Origin: Microtetraspora fusca
GTDB lineage: Bacteria > Actinomycetota > Actinomycetes > Streptosporangiales > Streptosporangiaceae
Length of the DNA: 64,000 nucleotides
Assembly: GCF_001570365.1 (NCBI RefSeq)
Contig: NZ_BBYK01000038.1
Span: 106,201-170,200 of the forward strand
Direction: 5' to 3'
The notes under the pieces are model-generated. The model made no database searches. It saw nothing but the letters and a program-made list of their open reading frames with translations, and had not been told where the DNA came from. Below are positions 17,048 through 25,326 of this stretch, one piece after another. Position 1 is the stretch's first letter; the number at the start of each line of letters is the position of its first letter. Both the position numbers and the translations under genes were made by a program.

Positions 17048-17608
17048 TCAGCCGTGGAGAGTGACGTGGGGCAGCGGACGGCCAGTGGCGTCGAACAACG
17101 CGGCTCCACAATCGCAGCGCTCGTCGGCCAGGGTCTGGTCCGCCGACAATTCCCAGACCAGCATCTGCGAGCAGTTCGGGCAGTCCAGGCTGACCAGGGT
17201 CTCTTCGGGTTCCGAGCCCCAGGCCCGCACCGGGAGGCCCTGGTGCATCAACCCAGTCGGCTCACGCTCATCGGTCAGCGCGACCAGTACCTCGTAGGTG
17301 TCGGTGCCGTTCTCCCACACCATGAGCGTGCAGCGGAGATCTGCCAGCACACCGGACAGGTGATCGAGCTGACGGACCGGCAAATCACCGCGGCGCAGAG
17401 TCGGGTCGGTCTCGGCCGCTCGGTAGACGACGTTGGTGTCGACGTTTGTCAGCTCCGCCCCGAAGGCCCGTACTCGACCAGCCACGAACGCAGCCAGCTG
17501 GCCCGGGTAGTCCTCACCGGCCCAGTCCATCGTGAACATCACGCTGTCGACGTGATCCCCCTGGGCCCGTTCGCCGGGGCTCAGGACCAGCTCTTCCAGT
17601 TCTGTCAC
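17048..17608 (-). CDS. Hypothetical protein with zinc-ribbon-like C-terminus
   Basis: I do not recognise this gene. From the GTG at 17608 (VTELEELVLSP; the frame is open to 17680) it encodes about 186 residues, acidic and soluble, without signal or membrane segments. Near the C-terminus CPNC and, about 20 residues later, CDC could bind a zinc ion. It lies in the lower-GC stretch next to the IS element, and its codon use is less biased to G/C in third positions than the core genes, so recent acquisition is possible. No operon partner is apparent. Confidence 0.55.
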   Translation of the reverse strand: MTELEELVLSPGERAQGDHVDSVMFTMDWAGEDYPGQLAAFVAGRVRAFGAELTNVDTNVVYRAAETDPTLRRGDLPVRQLDHLSGVLADLRCTLMVWENGTDTYEVLVALTDEREPTGLMHQGLPVRAWGSEPEETLVSLDCPNCSQMLVWELSADQTLADERCDCGAALFDATGRPLPHVTLHG

Positions 17609-17696
17609 GACGATCACGCTATCAACTGCCGGGCGGCGGACGGTGCCGTTGTCGTGCATGACCAACATCAGCCTCTGCACCTACCTGCGCGACCTC

Positions 17697-18272
17697 CTAG
17701 ACCAGCAGGTCGGGGATCTCCTGTGTCGCGTACCACATCAGCTCGTGGGCCTCGGCTCCGTCCACGGTGAACCGGGCGTCGTCGTCCCCCAGGTCGGCGG
17801 CGGACAGCGCCGCGACGGCGGCCTCGATGTCCGGGGCCGCGACGGCGTCGTCCACGTGCGCCGAGGCGATCCGGGACATCGGGACCGGCTCGGTGAGCCG
17901 CACCCGCGCCCGCTCGTCCGGATCGGGGCTCATCGCGACCCAGGCGTCCGGCACCTCGGCCGCCAGCACGACCCGCCTGGCCGGCCCCGCGGCCTTGTCC
18001 GCCCCGGCCTGCTCCGCCCCGATCCGCTCCGTGCCACCCTGCGCGGCGAGGTCGCCCGCCCGCTCCCCCGCGCCCTCCTCGGCGAGCATGCGCAGCGAGG
18101 CCCGCGCCGCCTCCGTCATGGCGACGTACTCCAGCTCCTCGGTGTCGCCGGAGGCGTACCACTCGACCAGCGCGGGCGTCACCGCGTACCCGGTCAGCGG
18201 CGCGGGGCCGAGCTCGCCCTGCGCGACCACGCGGGCCAGCGCGGAGAGCGTGCACGGGAGATAGACGCGCAT
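17697..18272 (-). CDS. DUF6912 family protein
   Basis: Conserved actinobacterial protein of 191 residues beginning MRVYLPCTLSALARVV, with FAVTP-like YAVTPALVEWYASGDTEELEYVAM, characteristic of DUF6912. There is an Ala/Glu-rich, probably disordered insert in the middle (about residues 65-100). No function is known. It is 16 bases downstream of the HAD gene and probably co-transcribed with it and the NagZ-like gene. Confidence 0.75.
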   Translation of the reverse strand: MRVYLPCTLSALARVVAQGELGPAPLTGYAVTPALVEWYASGDTEELEYVAMTEAARASLRMLAEEGAGERAGDLAAQGGTERIGAEQAGADKAAGPARRVVLAAEVPDAWVAMSPDPDERARVRLTEPVPMSRIASAHVDDAVAAPDIEAAVAALSAADLGDDDARFTVDGAEAHELMWYATQEIPDLLV

Positions 18273-18288
18273 GGGAACCTCTCGTCGG

Positions 18289-18936
18289 TCAGGTCAGGGG
18301 GCGCAGCGGCAGGCCGAACAGGCCCTCCAGCTCGCCGATGGTCGCGGAGGCGTCGCTGTGGTGGATGCCGAGCAGCCCGAGCGCTTGGGCCGCGACGATG
18401 TTCGCCTCGATGTCGTCGATGAACACGCACTCCTCGGCGGGCAGCCCGACCTGGTCGAGCGCGTGGTGGAAGATGCGCGGCTCGGGCTTGCGCATGCCGA
18501 CCTCGCCCGAGATGACGATCGCGTCGAACAGCCCGTCCCAGGAGTCGCGGGGATAGTCGTTCTCCCAGGAGTTGGACAGCAGGCAGGTGCGGATGCCGGC
18601 CGCGCGGGCCCGCCGCAGCATCTCGTTCATCTCCTCGACCGGCTTGAACCCGAGGAACATCCGGGCGAGCAGCCCCTCGGCCGCCGGCGGGACGCCGTCG
18701 AGGGTCATCAGCCTGGCCGCCAGGTCCCGCTCGAAGTCGGCCGCCGAGATCTCACCGCGTTCGAGCGCGTGGATGGCGCTCTCGCCGCCGCCCTCGTACG
18801 CGTGCAGGACCAGGTCGCGCATCACGTCCTTGTAGTGCGAGGCGTCGATCCGGTCCTGGGCGATCCAGCCCGCGATCGAGTCGGAGAGGCTCGTGGTGAG
18901 CACCCCGCCCCAGTCGATCAGCACTCCCTTGAGCAC
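18289..18936 (-). CDS. HAD-IA family hydrolase (epoxide-hydrolase N-like)
   Basis: Haloacid-dehalogenase subfamily IA protein of 215 residues. Motif I is LIDWGGVLTT (nucleophilic Asp kept, second Asp replaced by Gly, as in the sEH-N/YihX group), motif II CLLSNSWEN, motif III Lys in MRKPEPRIFHHAL, motif IV VFIDDIEANIVAA. Such enzymes dephosphorylate small sugar or glycerol phosphates. The GTG at 18936 with GGGAGG upstream is chosen over the longer frame. It lies between the NagZ-like gene and DUF6912. Confidence 0.85.
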   Translation of the reverse strand: MLKGVLIDWGGVLTTSLSDSIAGWIAQDRIDASHYKDVMRDLVLHAYEGGGESAIHALERGEISAADFERDLAARLMTLDGVPPAAEGLLARMFLGFKPVEEMNEMLRRARAAGIRTCLLSNSWENDYPRDSWDGLFDAIVISGEVGMRKPEPRIFHHALDQVGLPAEECVFIDDIEANIVAAQALGLLGIHHSDASATIGELEGLFGLPLRPLT

Positions 18937-18975
18937 GGCACCTCCCGGTGGAATCTGGTTCAAAAGAATAGAGCG

Positions 18976-20331
18976 TCAGGGAAGGTTCGCCTCCCGGGCG
19001 AGCCGCCGGGCGAGGCTCAGATGGGCCGCCGAGCGCACCGACGCGGGGTCGGTCGTCACCTTGCCGAACATGCCCCGCTTCGCCTTGAGCCGGAGGATCC
19101 GGGTCACCGAGGCGTCCAGGCGGGCGGCCGAGATGCGCCCGGACTTCACCGCCGCGAGGACCGCGCCGTACGCCTTGGGCATGTCCGGCGGCATAAGCAG
19201 CACGTCCGCCCCGGCCAGGACGGCGCGCACCGCCACCTCGGCGTCGCCGTACTTCTCCCGCACCCCCGCCATGTTGAGCGCGTCGGTGCTGATCACGCCG
19301 TCGAAGCCCAGCTCGTCGCGGAGCAGACCGGTCAGGATCGTCCGGGACAGCGTGGCCGGGTCGCCCGAGGGGTCGAGCTTCGGCATGACGACGTGCGCCG
19401 ACATGATCGCGTCCACGCCGTGCGCGATGGCCTCGCGGAACGGCGGGGCGTCGAGCTTGCGCCACTGCGCCTTCGTGTGGGTGATCACGGGGAGGCCGGT
19501 GTGGCTGTCCGTCGAGGTGTCGCCGTGACCGGGGAAGTGCTTGGCGGTCGAGGCGACGCCGGCGGCGTGAAAGCCGTCGACCGCCGCGCCCACCATGGTG
19601 GCGACCTTGCCGGGATCGGAGCCGTAGGCCCGCGGCCCGATCACCGGGTTGCGCGGGTTGATGTTGACGTCGGCGACCGGCGCGAAGTCCATCGTGATGC
19701 CGAGGGCGCGGAGCTCGGTGCCGGTGAGCCGGGCGGCGGCCCGCGCGTTCGCCGGATCGCCGGTCGCACCGATGGCCATCGCCCCCGGGAGCTTGGTGAC
19801 GATCGCGGAGAGCGGCGAGACCGTGCCGTTCTCCTGGTCCACACCGATCATCAGCGGGACCCGCGACGCCTCGCGCAGCCCGGTGGTCAGCGCGGCGAGC
19901 TGCCGTGCGTCGGAGACGTTGCCCGCCCACGGGAAGATGATCACGCCGCCCGGGTGGTACTTCTTGATCACCTGGACCGGGCTGCCCGCCCCGAACCGCG
20001 CGCTGTTCTCCTGGTGCGCCGCGTCGGCGCGTGAGCCGTACACCACGGGCATGAAGAGCTGGCCGACCTTCTCCTCCACGCTCATCCGGGCGAGCGTGGC
20101 GGCGACGTCTCCCGTCGCGGCTCCGGCGCCGCCGCCCTCCGTCGCCGGGTCGCCCGCACCGGCGGCCTCGCCGGACGGCGTCTCCTCCGGGGACGGCGTC
20201 GCCCCCGCCCCGCCCGGCGCGGCGGAGGAAGGGGAGGCGGCGGGGGTGGGGCGCGCCGTCTGCTCCGCCTCCACCGCGGAGCAGCCCGCCATCGCGATCA
20301 CCAGCAGTCCGAGGCCCAGTCGTCGAAACAC
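18976..20331 (-). CDS. nagZ: Glycoside hydrolase family 3 lipoprotein, beta-N-acetylhexosaminidase (NagZ-like)
   Basis: Exported glycosidase that removes N-acetylglucosamine from cell-wall or chitin fragments. A lipoprotein signal (FRRLGLGLLVIAMAGC) precedes a Ser/Pro/Gly-rich linker of about 60 residues and a GH3 domain with KHFPGHGDTSTDSHTGLP in parts: KHFPGHG and the DTSTDSH loop are the NagZ signature, and VISTDALNM bears the nucleophilic Asp. The GTG at 20331 gives an ideal lipoprotein signal; an ATG at 20379 would add a hydrophilic leader. Position next to the GlcNAc PTS suggests that released GlcNAc is taken up by that system. Confidence 0.87.
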   Translation of the reverse strand: MFRRLGLGLLVIAMAGCSAVEAEQTARPTPAASPSSAAPGGAGATPSPEETPSGEAAGAGDPATEGGGAGAATGDVAATLARMSVEEKVGQLFMPVVYGSRADAAHQENSARFGAGSPVQVIKKYHPGGVIIFPWAGNVSDARQLAALTTGLREASRVPLMIGVDQENGTVSPLSAIVTKLPGAMAIGATGDPANARAAARLTGTELRALGITMDFAPVADVNINPRNPVIGPRAYGSDPGKVATMVGAAVDGFHAAGVASTAKHFPGHGDTSTDSHTGLPVITHTKAQWRKLDAPPFREAIAHGVDAIMSAHVVMPKLDPSGDPATLSRTILTGLLRDELGFDGVISTDALNMAGVREKYGDAEVAVRAVLAGADVLLMPPDMPKAYGAVLAAVKSGRISAARLDASVTRILRLKAKRGMFGKVTTDPASVRSAAHLSLARRLAREANLP

Positions 20332-20371
20332 CCCTTCACCGTATCCGCGCTTCGCACCATGTGCCCCACAG

Positions 20372-20380
20372 TTATCCACA
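20372..20380 (+). other. Isolated perfect DnaA box
   Basis: TTATCCACA, the canonical DnaA-binding 9-mer, in the 63-base gap between the NagZ-like gene and ptsI. Such an A/T-rich word is unexpected in this sequence. A single box is not an origin; it could titrate DnaA or regulate the neighbouring gene, or be chance. Confidence 0.4.
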
Positions 20381-20394
20381 GGCGCAGGGGCACC

Positions 20395-22083
20395 TCAAAG
20401 CGACAGGTCGGCGAGAGCCGGGAGTTCGGCGCGGGCGGCGGTCCGCGCGGCGGACGCCGTGCCGGCCGCCCGCGCGGCGGCCGCGGCCCGGCGGCAGTCG
20501 TCCACGGTGTGCCGGGCGAGCGCGGCGCGCACCCGGGGCAGCGCGGCCGCGGCCATGGAGAGCGACGTCACGCCCAGACCGACGAACACGCAGGCCAGCG
20601 CGGGGTCGGCCGCCGCCTCACCGCAGACGCCGCAGTCCCGGCCGGAGCCCATGGCGGCCGCGGCGGTCAGCGCGACGAGGTCGAGCACGGCGGGGTGCCA
20701 GGGGTCCTGCAGCCCCGCGAGCGCCCCCGCCTCCCGGTCGGCGGCGAGGGTGTACTGCGTCAGATCGTTCGTCCCGATCGAGAAGAAGTCGGTCACCGCC
20801 GCGATGTCGGCGGCGCGCAGGGCGGCCGCCGGGATCTCGATCATCACTCCGACCGAGGGCAGCCCGGCCGCACGGCACGCCTCACCGAACCAGGCGGCCT
20901 CCTCCGCCGTGGCGACCATCGGCGCCATCACCTGGACCCGCGCCGACGTGCCCTTGGCCGCCCTGGCCAGCGCTTCGAGCTGCGCGGCCAGCACCTCGGG
21001 GAAGTGGCGGAACATCCGCACCCCGCGCTCGCCCAGCGCGGGGTTGGGCTCGGGAGCCGGCGGCGGCAGGAAGTCGAGCGGCTTGTCGGCGCCGGCGTCG
21101 AGGACGCGGACGATCACCCGCGAGCCCGAGAACGCCTCGAACACCTCGCGGTAGGCGTCCTGCTGCTCCCTCCAGGTCGGCGGGTCGACCCGGTCCAGGA
21201 AGAGGAACTCGGTGCGGAACAGGCCCACGCCCTCCGCGCCCGCCGCCAGCGCGGGCGCGATGTCGGCCGGCCCGCCCACGTTCGCGAGCAACGGCACGAC
21301 GTGGCCGTCGGCGGTGGCGCCCGCCCCCGAGACGGCGGCGAGGAGCGCCGTGTTCTGCTCCGCCCCCCGCACCGCCCGGGCCACCTCGTCCTCATGGGGC
21401 GACAGCCGCACGACGCCGGACGAGCCGTCAACCAGCAGCGGCGTGCCGGGCGGGATCGCGCTCGCTCCGGCGCAGCCCACCACCGCGGGCACGCCCAGCG
21501 CCCGGGCCAGGATCGCGGTGTGACTGGTCGGCCCGCCCTCCTCGGTCACGAACGCCACGACCGTCGCGGGGTCGAGCAGCACGGTGTCCGCGGGCGCGAG
21601 GTCCCTGGCCACCAGCACGTACGGCTCGGCGGGGTCGGCGGGCAGGCCCGGCAACGCCAGCCCCTCCAGCGCCGCGACGGCCCGGTCCCTGATGTCGTCG
21701 ACGTCGGCGACCCTCGCCGCCAGGTAGCCGCCCGCGGCGGCCAGCAGCTCCCGATATCCGGTGAAAGCGTCGAAGACGGCGCGGGAGGCCGCGACGCCCT
21801 GCTCGATCAGCTCGGCCACCCTCGCGGCGAGGTCGGGGTCGCGGGCCATCATGGCCTGCGCGGCGAGGACGTCCCGCGCCTCGCCACCCGCCCGGTCACC
21901 GCGCGCGGCGAGGTCGGCGGCCACCCGTTCCAGGGCCTGCTCGGCCCGCCGCAGCTCGGCCCGCGCGTCCCCGCCGTGACGCGCGGCCCTGGGCGGCTCG
22001 GGGATGTCGCGCACCAGCCGGTGCGCCGGGCCGTAACCGGCGCCGGGGCTCACGCCCACGCCGGCCAGCCGATCCGCGTGCAT
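20395..22083 (-). CDS. ptsI: PTS Enzyme I (phosphoenolpyruvate-protein phosphotransferase)
   Basis: First enzyme of the sugar phosphotransferase system, taking phosphate from PEP and passing it to HPr. 562 residues. The N-terminal HPr-binding/phosphohistidine domain has GGPTSHTAILAR with the active His188; the PEP-binding TIM barrel follows with GVGLFRTEFLFLDR, MIEIPAAA, FFSIGTNDLTQYT and CGEAAADP. The start ATG is 2 bases after the HPr stop, so the two are coupled. The C-terminus has a long Ala-rich extension. Confidence 0.95.
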   Translation of the reverse strand: MHADRLAGVGVSPGAGYGPAHRLVRDIPEPPRAARHGGDARAELRRAEQALERVAADLAARGDRAGGEARDVLAAQAMMARDPDLAARVAELIEQGVAASRAVFDAFTGYRELLAAAGGYLAARVADVDDIRDRAVAALEGLALPGLPADPAEPYVLVARDLAPADTVLLDPATVVAFVTEEGGPTSHTAILARALGVPAVVGCAGASAIPPGTPLLVDGSSGVVRLSPHEDEVARAVRGAEQNTALLAAVSGAGATADGHVVPLLANVGGPADIAPALAAGAEGVGLFRTEFLFLDRVDPPTWREQQDAYREVFEAFSGSRVIVRVLDAGADKPLDFLPPPAPEPNPALGERGVRMFRHFPEVLAAQLEALARAAKGTSARVQVMAPMVATAEEAAWFGEACRAAGLPSVGVMIEIPAAALRAADIAAVTDFFSIGTNDLTQYTLAADREAGALAGLQDPWHPAVLDLVALTAAAAMGSGRDCGVCGEAAADPALACVFVGLGVTSLSMAAAALPRVRAALARHTVDDCRRAAAAARAAGTASAARTAARAELPALADLSL

Positions 22084-22085
22084 GG

Positions 22086-22343
22086 TCAGGGCGCCGACGC
22101 GATGGCGGCGAGCCGGTCCAGGAATTCGTCCGCGCCATCGGCGTCGGCGCTGATGACGATGGTCTCGCCCTGGCGCACGTCCAGGGCCAGCACCGACAGG
22201 ATGCTCTTCGCGTTCACCGGCGGGACGCCGAACTTGGCGATGGTGACGTCGAAGGGCGCCTGGGCCGCGGTCTGCACGAACGTCGCGGCGGGACGGGCGT
22301 GCAGCCCCACTTCGGACATGACGGTGACCTTGCGCTCGGCCAC
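22086..22343 (-). CDS. ptsH: PTS phosphocarrier protein HPr
   Basis: Small histidine phosphocarrier between Enzyme I and the sugar-specific IIA. 85 residues from the GTG at 22343, which has a perfect AAGGAGG upstream. The phosphoacceptor is His15 in VGLHARPA; NAKSILSVLAL is the region of Ser46, but the HprK-type regulatory role seen in Firmicutes is not expected here. Immediately followed by ptsI. Confidence 0.95.
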   Translation of the reverse strand: MAERKVTVMSEVGLHARPAATFVQTAAQAPFDVTIAKFGVPPVNAKSILSVLALDVRQGETIVISADADGADEFLDRLAAIASAP

Positions 22344-22597
22344 GGTTCCTCCTTTTCGGTCGGGGTTCTCCCGGCGTTTTCTCACGGATTCCCCCGGATC
22401 ATCGGAGGTCTCCCCCGGGGATTCTGCTCGGCACGGGCGGTCCGCCGCCAGGCGGGGCCCCGTTCGGCACTCATTTACCCGGCGGACCGGCGTTCACGAC
22501 CGCCCGGAGCCGCTCCGGCGCCGCGGCGGAACCGCGGACGACGGCCGGCTCCGCCGCGCCGTACCGGAACCGCCGGACCTCCTTCGGCGGGCCGCCG

Positions 22598-23047
22598 TCA
22601 CGACCAGCGGAACAGCTCGTCGCCCGCGCCCACCCCGCCGCGGACCTCGCCGTCGACCTCGCCGGCCGCCGCGTCCAGGGCCACCACCGGGCAGATCGGC
22701 GACCGGCCGCCCGCCTCCACCGCGGCCGGATCCCAGAAGACCACCGGCTGGCCGGCTCGGACCCGGTCCCCCTCGGCGGCGAGCAGCCGGAAGCCCTCCC
22801 CTTTGAGCTGCACGGTGTCGATGCCGAGGTGCACGAGCACGCCCCTGCCGTCGTCCCCCATGACGATGTAGGCGTGCGCGCGCAGCTTGACGATGGTCCC
22901 GCTGATCGGGGCGACGGCCTGGCCGGGCTCGCGCCACGGATCGATCGCCGACCCGGGCCCGACCATGGCCTGGGAGAAGACGGGGTCCGGCACGGCCGCC
23001 AGACCGACCGCCGTCCCCGCCACCGGGGCGAGAACCGTCGTCACCAC
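22598..23047 (-). CDS. crr: PTS glucose/GlcNAc-type IIA component
   Basis: Cytosolic IIA(Glc)-like domain of 149 residues that receives phosphate from HPr and passes it to IIB. The duplicated hydrophobic lead ('APVAGTAV', 'VFSQAMVGPG') and the active-site segment VLVHLGIDTVQLKGEGF with His73 are diagnostic. The other conserved His (position about 58, in RAHAYIVM) is present. The GTG at 23047 follows GGAGGGG. The gap of 254 bases to ptsH contains no gene and may carry a separate promoter. Confidence 0.93.
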   Translation of the reverse strand: MVTTVLAPVAGTAVGLAAVPDPVFSQAMVGPGSAIDPWREPGQAVAPISGTIVKLRAHAYIVMGDDGRGVLVHLGIDTVQLKGEGFRLLAAEGDRVRAGQPVVFWDPAAVEAGGRSPICPVVALDAAAGEVDGEVRGGVGAGDELFRWS

Positions 23048-23078
23048 GCCCCCTCCTGTCCGGCTCGGCCCCTCGGCG

Positions 23079-23315
23079 TCAGCCGATGATCTCCTCGATG
23101 TCGCTCGCGATCGTGTCGGCGTCGGGGCCCACCACGACCTGTACGACGTTGCCGGCGAGCATCACGCCGTGGACGCCCGCCGCCCTGAGGGCCGCCTGGT
23201 CGACCTTGGAGGCGTCGTACACCTCCGTCCGCAGCCGTGTGATGCACGGCTCGATCTCGATGACGTTGTCCACACCACCGAGCCCAGCGATGATCGCCCG
23301 GACATCTGCCGCCAT
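23079..23315 (-). CDS. nagF: PTS glucose/GlcNAc-type IIB component
   Basis: Separate IIB domain of 78 residues. It accepts phosphate on Cys24 in EIEPCITRLRTEV and hands it to the sugar in the membrane IIC. In Streptomyces the GlcNAc transporter is likewise split into IIB (nagF) and IIC (nagE) proteins, so the symbol is by analogy. GAGGAGG-type ribosome-binding site before the ATG. It lies between the SIS gene and crr in one transcription direction. Confidence 0.9.
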   Translation of the reverse strand: MAADVRAIIAGLGGVDNVIEIEPCITRLRTEVYDASKVDQAALRAAGVHGVMLAGNVVQVVVGPDADTIASDIEEIIG

Positions 23316-23349
23316 GTCGGTCCTCCTCGATATGCGTGCTGTGCGCAGG

Positions 23350-24384
23350 CTAATCGGTCTGGGTGACCTTGTTCAGACCTCGCGGAGCGTCGGGGTCGAT
23401 GCCCAGCCTGCGGGCGAGCGCCTCGGTGAGGAGCTGGCCGGGGACGATCAGACCCATGGGTGCCACCCATTCGGGCAGGTCGGGACCGTTCAGCGCGGCA
23501 GTGGCCGCCGCGGCGAGCGACGTGCCGCCGCCGACGCCGAACGCGGAGGCGCCCGCGCCGGTGACCCGCTCGGCGAGCGCGACCGTGCCGGGCAGCGTCG
23601 GCCCCTCGCCGGCCGCCACCAGGATGGCCGGGGTGTCCTCGTCCACGACGGCGATCGGCCCGTGCAGCAGGTCCGCGTACGACAGGCCCATGGCGTGCAG
23701 GTAGCAGGCCTCCTTCAGCTTGAGCGCGAGCTCGAGCGCGGTGGAGAAGGCGAAGCCCCGGCCGGAGACGACCACGCCGGGCTTGCCGACGAGGCCCTCG
23801 ACCACGGCGGACAGGTCGCCCGGGTCGTCGATCAGCTTCTCCACGGCGTCCGGCACCCGCTGCAGGTCGTCGGCGTTCACGTCGGCACCGACCCCGAGGG
23901 CGAGCACCGCGAGCGCGGCGAGCTGCGTGGTGTACGTCTTGGTGGCCGGGACGGCCTTCTCCTCGCCCGCCAGCGTGCACAGGGCCAGGTCGGCGACCTC
24001 GGCCAGCGGCGAGGCGGGGCCGCCGTTGGTGATCGCGACGGTCTTCGCGCCGCAGCTCTTCGCCCAGTCGAGGGTCTCGACGATCTCCTCGGTGCGCCCG
24101 GACTGGGACAGGCCCACCGCGAGCACGCCGTCCAGGTCGACCCTGCGGCGATAGGTGGTGGCGATCGACGGAGCACCGAGCGCGCACATGCGACCGGCGC
24201 GGGCCTCGATCAGGTAGCGGCCGTACACCGCCGCGTTGTCCGACGTGCCGCGGGCGACGAACAGCAGGTGCCGGGTCTGTCCGGCGAGTCGCCGCACCTC
24301 GTCCACCCGGGGCAGCAGCGCGTCAAGCGTGTCGCGGAGCGCGGCGGGCTGCTCCGCGATCTCGCTGCGCATCTTGGTCGTCAT
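23350..24384 (-). CDS. SIS-domain sugar isomerase/deaminase (NagB-II / AgaS-like)
   Basis: Double SIS-domain protein of 344 residues resembling the isomerase half of GlmS and the NagB-II/AgaS glucosamine-6-phosphate deaminases. Visible features are MRSEIAEQP (as in GlmS-like leaders), VARGTSDNAAVYGRY, LSQSGRTEEIVETL and HGPIAVVDEDTP. It would turn GlcN6P from the PTS into fructose-6-phosphate and ammonia, but other amino-sugar phosphates are possible. It is the first gene of the minus-strand PTS run and diverges from the GntR gene across the operator palindrome. Confidence 0.8.
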   Translation of the reverse strand: MTTKMRSEIAEQPAALRDTLDALLPRVDEVRRLAGQTRHLLFVARGTSDNAAVYGRYLIEARAGRMCALGAPSIATTYRRRVDLDGVLAVGLSQSGRTEEIVETLDWAKSCGAKTVAITNGGPASPLAEVADLALCTLAGEEKAVPATKTYTTQLAALAVLALGVGADVNADDLQRVPDAVEKLIDDPGDLSAVVEGLVGKPGVVVSGRGFAFSTALELALKLKEACYLHAMGLSYADLLHGPIAVVDEDTPAILVAAGEGPTLPGTVALAERVTGAGASAFGVGGGTSLAAAATAALNGPDLPEWVAPMGLIVPGQLLTEALARRLGIDPDAPRGLNKVTQTD

Positions 24385-24472
24385 TTGGTGCCATCCTCAA
24401 ATCCCGGCTTGGCGAGACCTTGCCGTTATCGATCCGTCTCTGGTCCGTACATTGACACACAATTCCCAGCTG

Positions 24473-24494
24473 TGGTCTAGTCCGGACTAGACCA
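24473..24494. promoter_or_regulatory. DasR-type operator (dre-like palindrome)
   Basis: A perfect 22-bp palindrome whose half is TGGTCTAGTCC, in the 160-base divergent gap between the SIS gene and the GntR gene. It contains the TGGTCTAG...CTAGACCA form of the DasR-responsive element known from Streptomyces (consensus around TGGTCTAGACCA). Binding by the adjacent GntR protein, relieved by GlcN6P, would switch both arms of the locus. Confidence 0.8.
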
Positions 24495-24544
24495 GCACGA
24501 ACCATAACCCAACTGAAATGATCAGATCGAGAGGGGAGGGATCA

Positions 24545-25285
24545 GTGGCTCAGATCGATCCGGACAGCCCGGTGCCCAAGTACTTCCAACTCCGGGAGAT
24601 CCTGCTCGATCTCATCGAGAGCAACGAGCTGGCGATCGGCGCGGCGATCCCCTCCGAGCGCGAGCTCTGCCAGCGGTTCCGCCTCTCGCGCATGACGGTG
24701 CGGCAGGCGGTCGACCACCTGGTGTCCGAGGGCAGGCTGCACCGGGTTCCGGGCAAGGGCACGTTCGTCGCCCGGCCCAAGATCGAGCTGGCCCTCCAGC
24801 TCACGTCGTTCAGCGACGACATGCGCGCCCGGGGCCTCACGCCCGGCTCGCGCGACCTGGACCGCCGGATCGTCCGGGCCAGCGCCCACCTCGCGCGCGA
24901 GCTCGGCATCCAGCCCGGCGACGCCGTCCACTTCATCGAGCGGCTGCGCACCGCCGACGGGGAGCCACTCGCCATCGAGCGCGCCCACATCCCCGTGGCG
25001 CTCGCCCCGGACCTCGACGCGTACGACCTGTCCGGGCGCTCGCTGTACGCGCTGCTCGAGTCGCGGTACGGCCTGGTGCTCGACGCGGGCGAGCTCACCA
25101 TCGACGGCGGCATCGCCGACCCGGGCGACGCCGACCTGCTCAAGCTGCCCAGGGGCGGCGCGGTCCTGCTGCTCGCCCGGCGTTCCTTCGCCGGCGGGAT
25201 GTGCGCCGAGCTCGGCGTCTCCACCTACCGCGCCGACCGTTACCAACTCAGAACGCTCCTGGAGATCCCCGTCCGCCGTCCGTAG
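24545..25285 (+). CDS. dasR: GntR/HutC-family repressor, DasR-like
   Basis: Transcription factor of 246 residues. N-terminal winged helix with PKYFQLREILLDLIESNEL and SERELCQRFRLSRMTVRQAV (GntR signature), followed by a UTRA effector domain (about 90-240) typical of the HutC subfamily. The GTG at 24545, after GAGGGGAGGG, is preferred to the upstream ATG. Position, subfamily and operator match DasR, the GlcN6P-responsive regulator of chitin/GlcNAc use, antibiotic production and development in Streptomyces; orthology is inferred. Confidence 0.85.
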   Translation: MAQIDPDSPVPKYFQLREILLDLIESNELAIGAAIPSERELCQRFRLSRMTVRQAVDHLVSEGRLHRVPGKGTFVARPKIELALQLTSFSDDMRARGLTPGSRDLDRRIVRASAHLARELGIQPGDAVHFIERLRTADGEPLAIERAHIPVALAPDLDAYDLSGRSLYALLESRYGLVLDAGELTIDGGIADPGDADLLKLPRGGAVLLLARRSFAGGMCAELGVSTYRADRYQLRTLLEIPVRRP

Positions 25286-25326
25286 CGCAAGCGATCCTCC
25301 CGAACCCCAGCCCTGGAGGAACACCG

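Noticed and set aside
22344..22597. Possible small gene between crr and ptsH
   Set aside because: Frames are overlapped and unremarkable; only GC-rich inverted repeats (CCGCGG-N5-CCGCGG) are visible.
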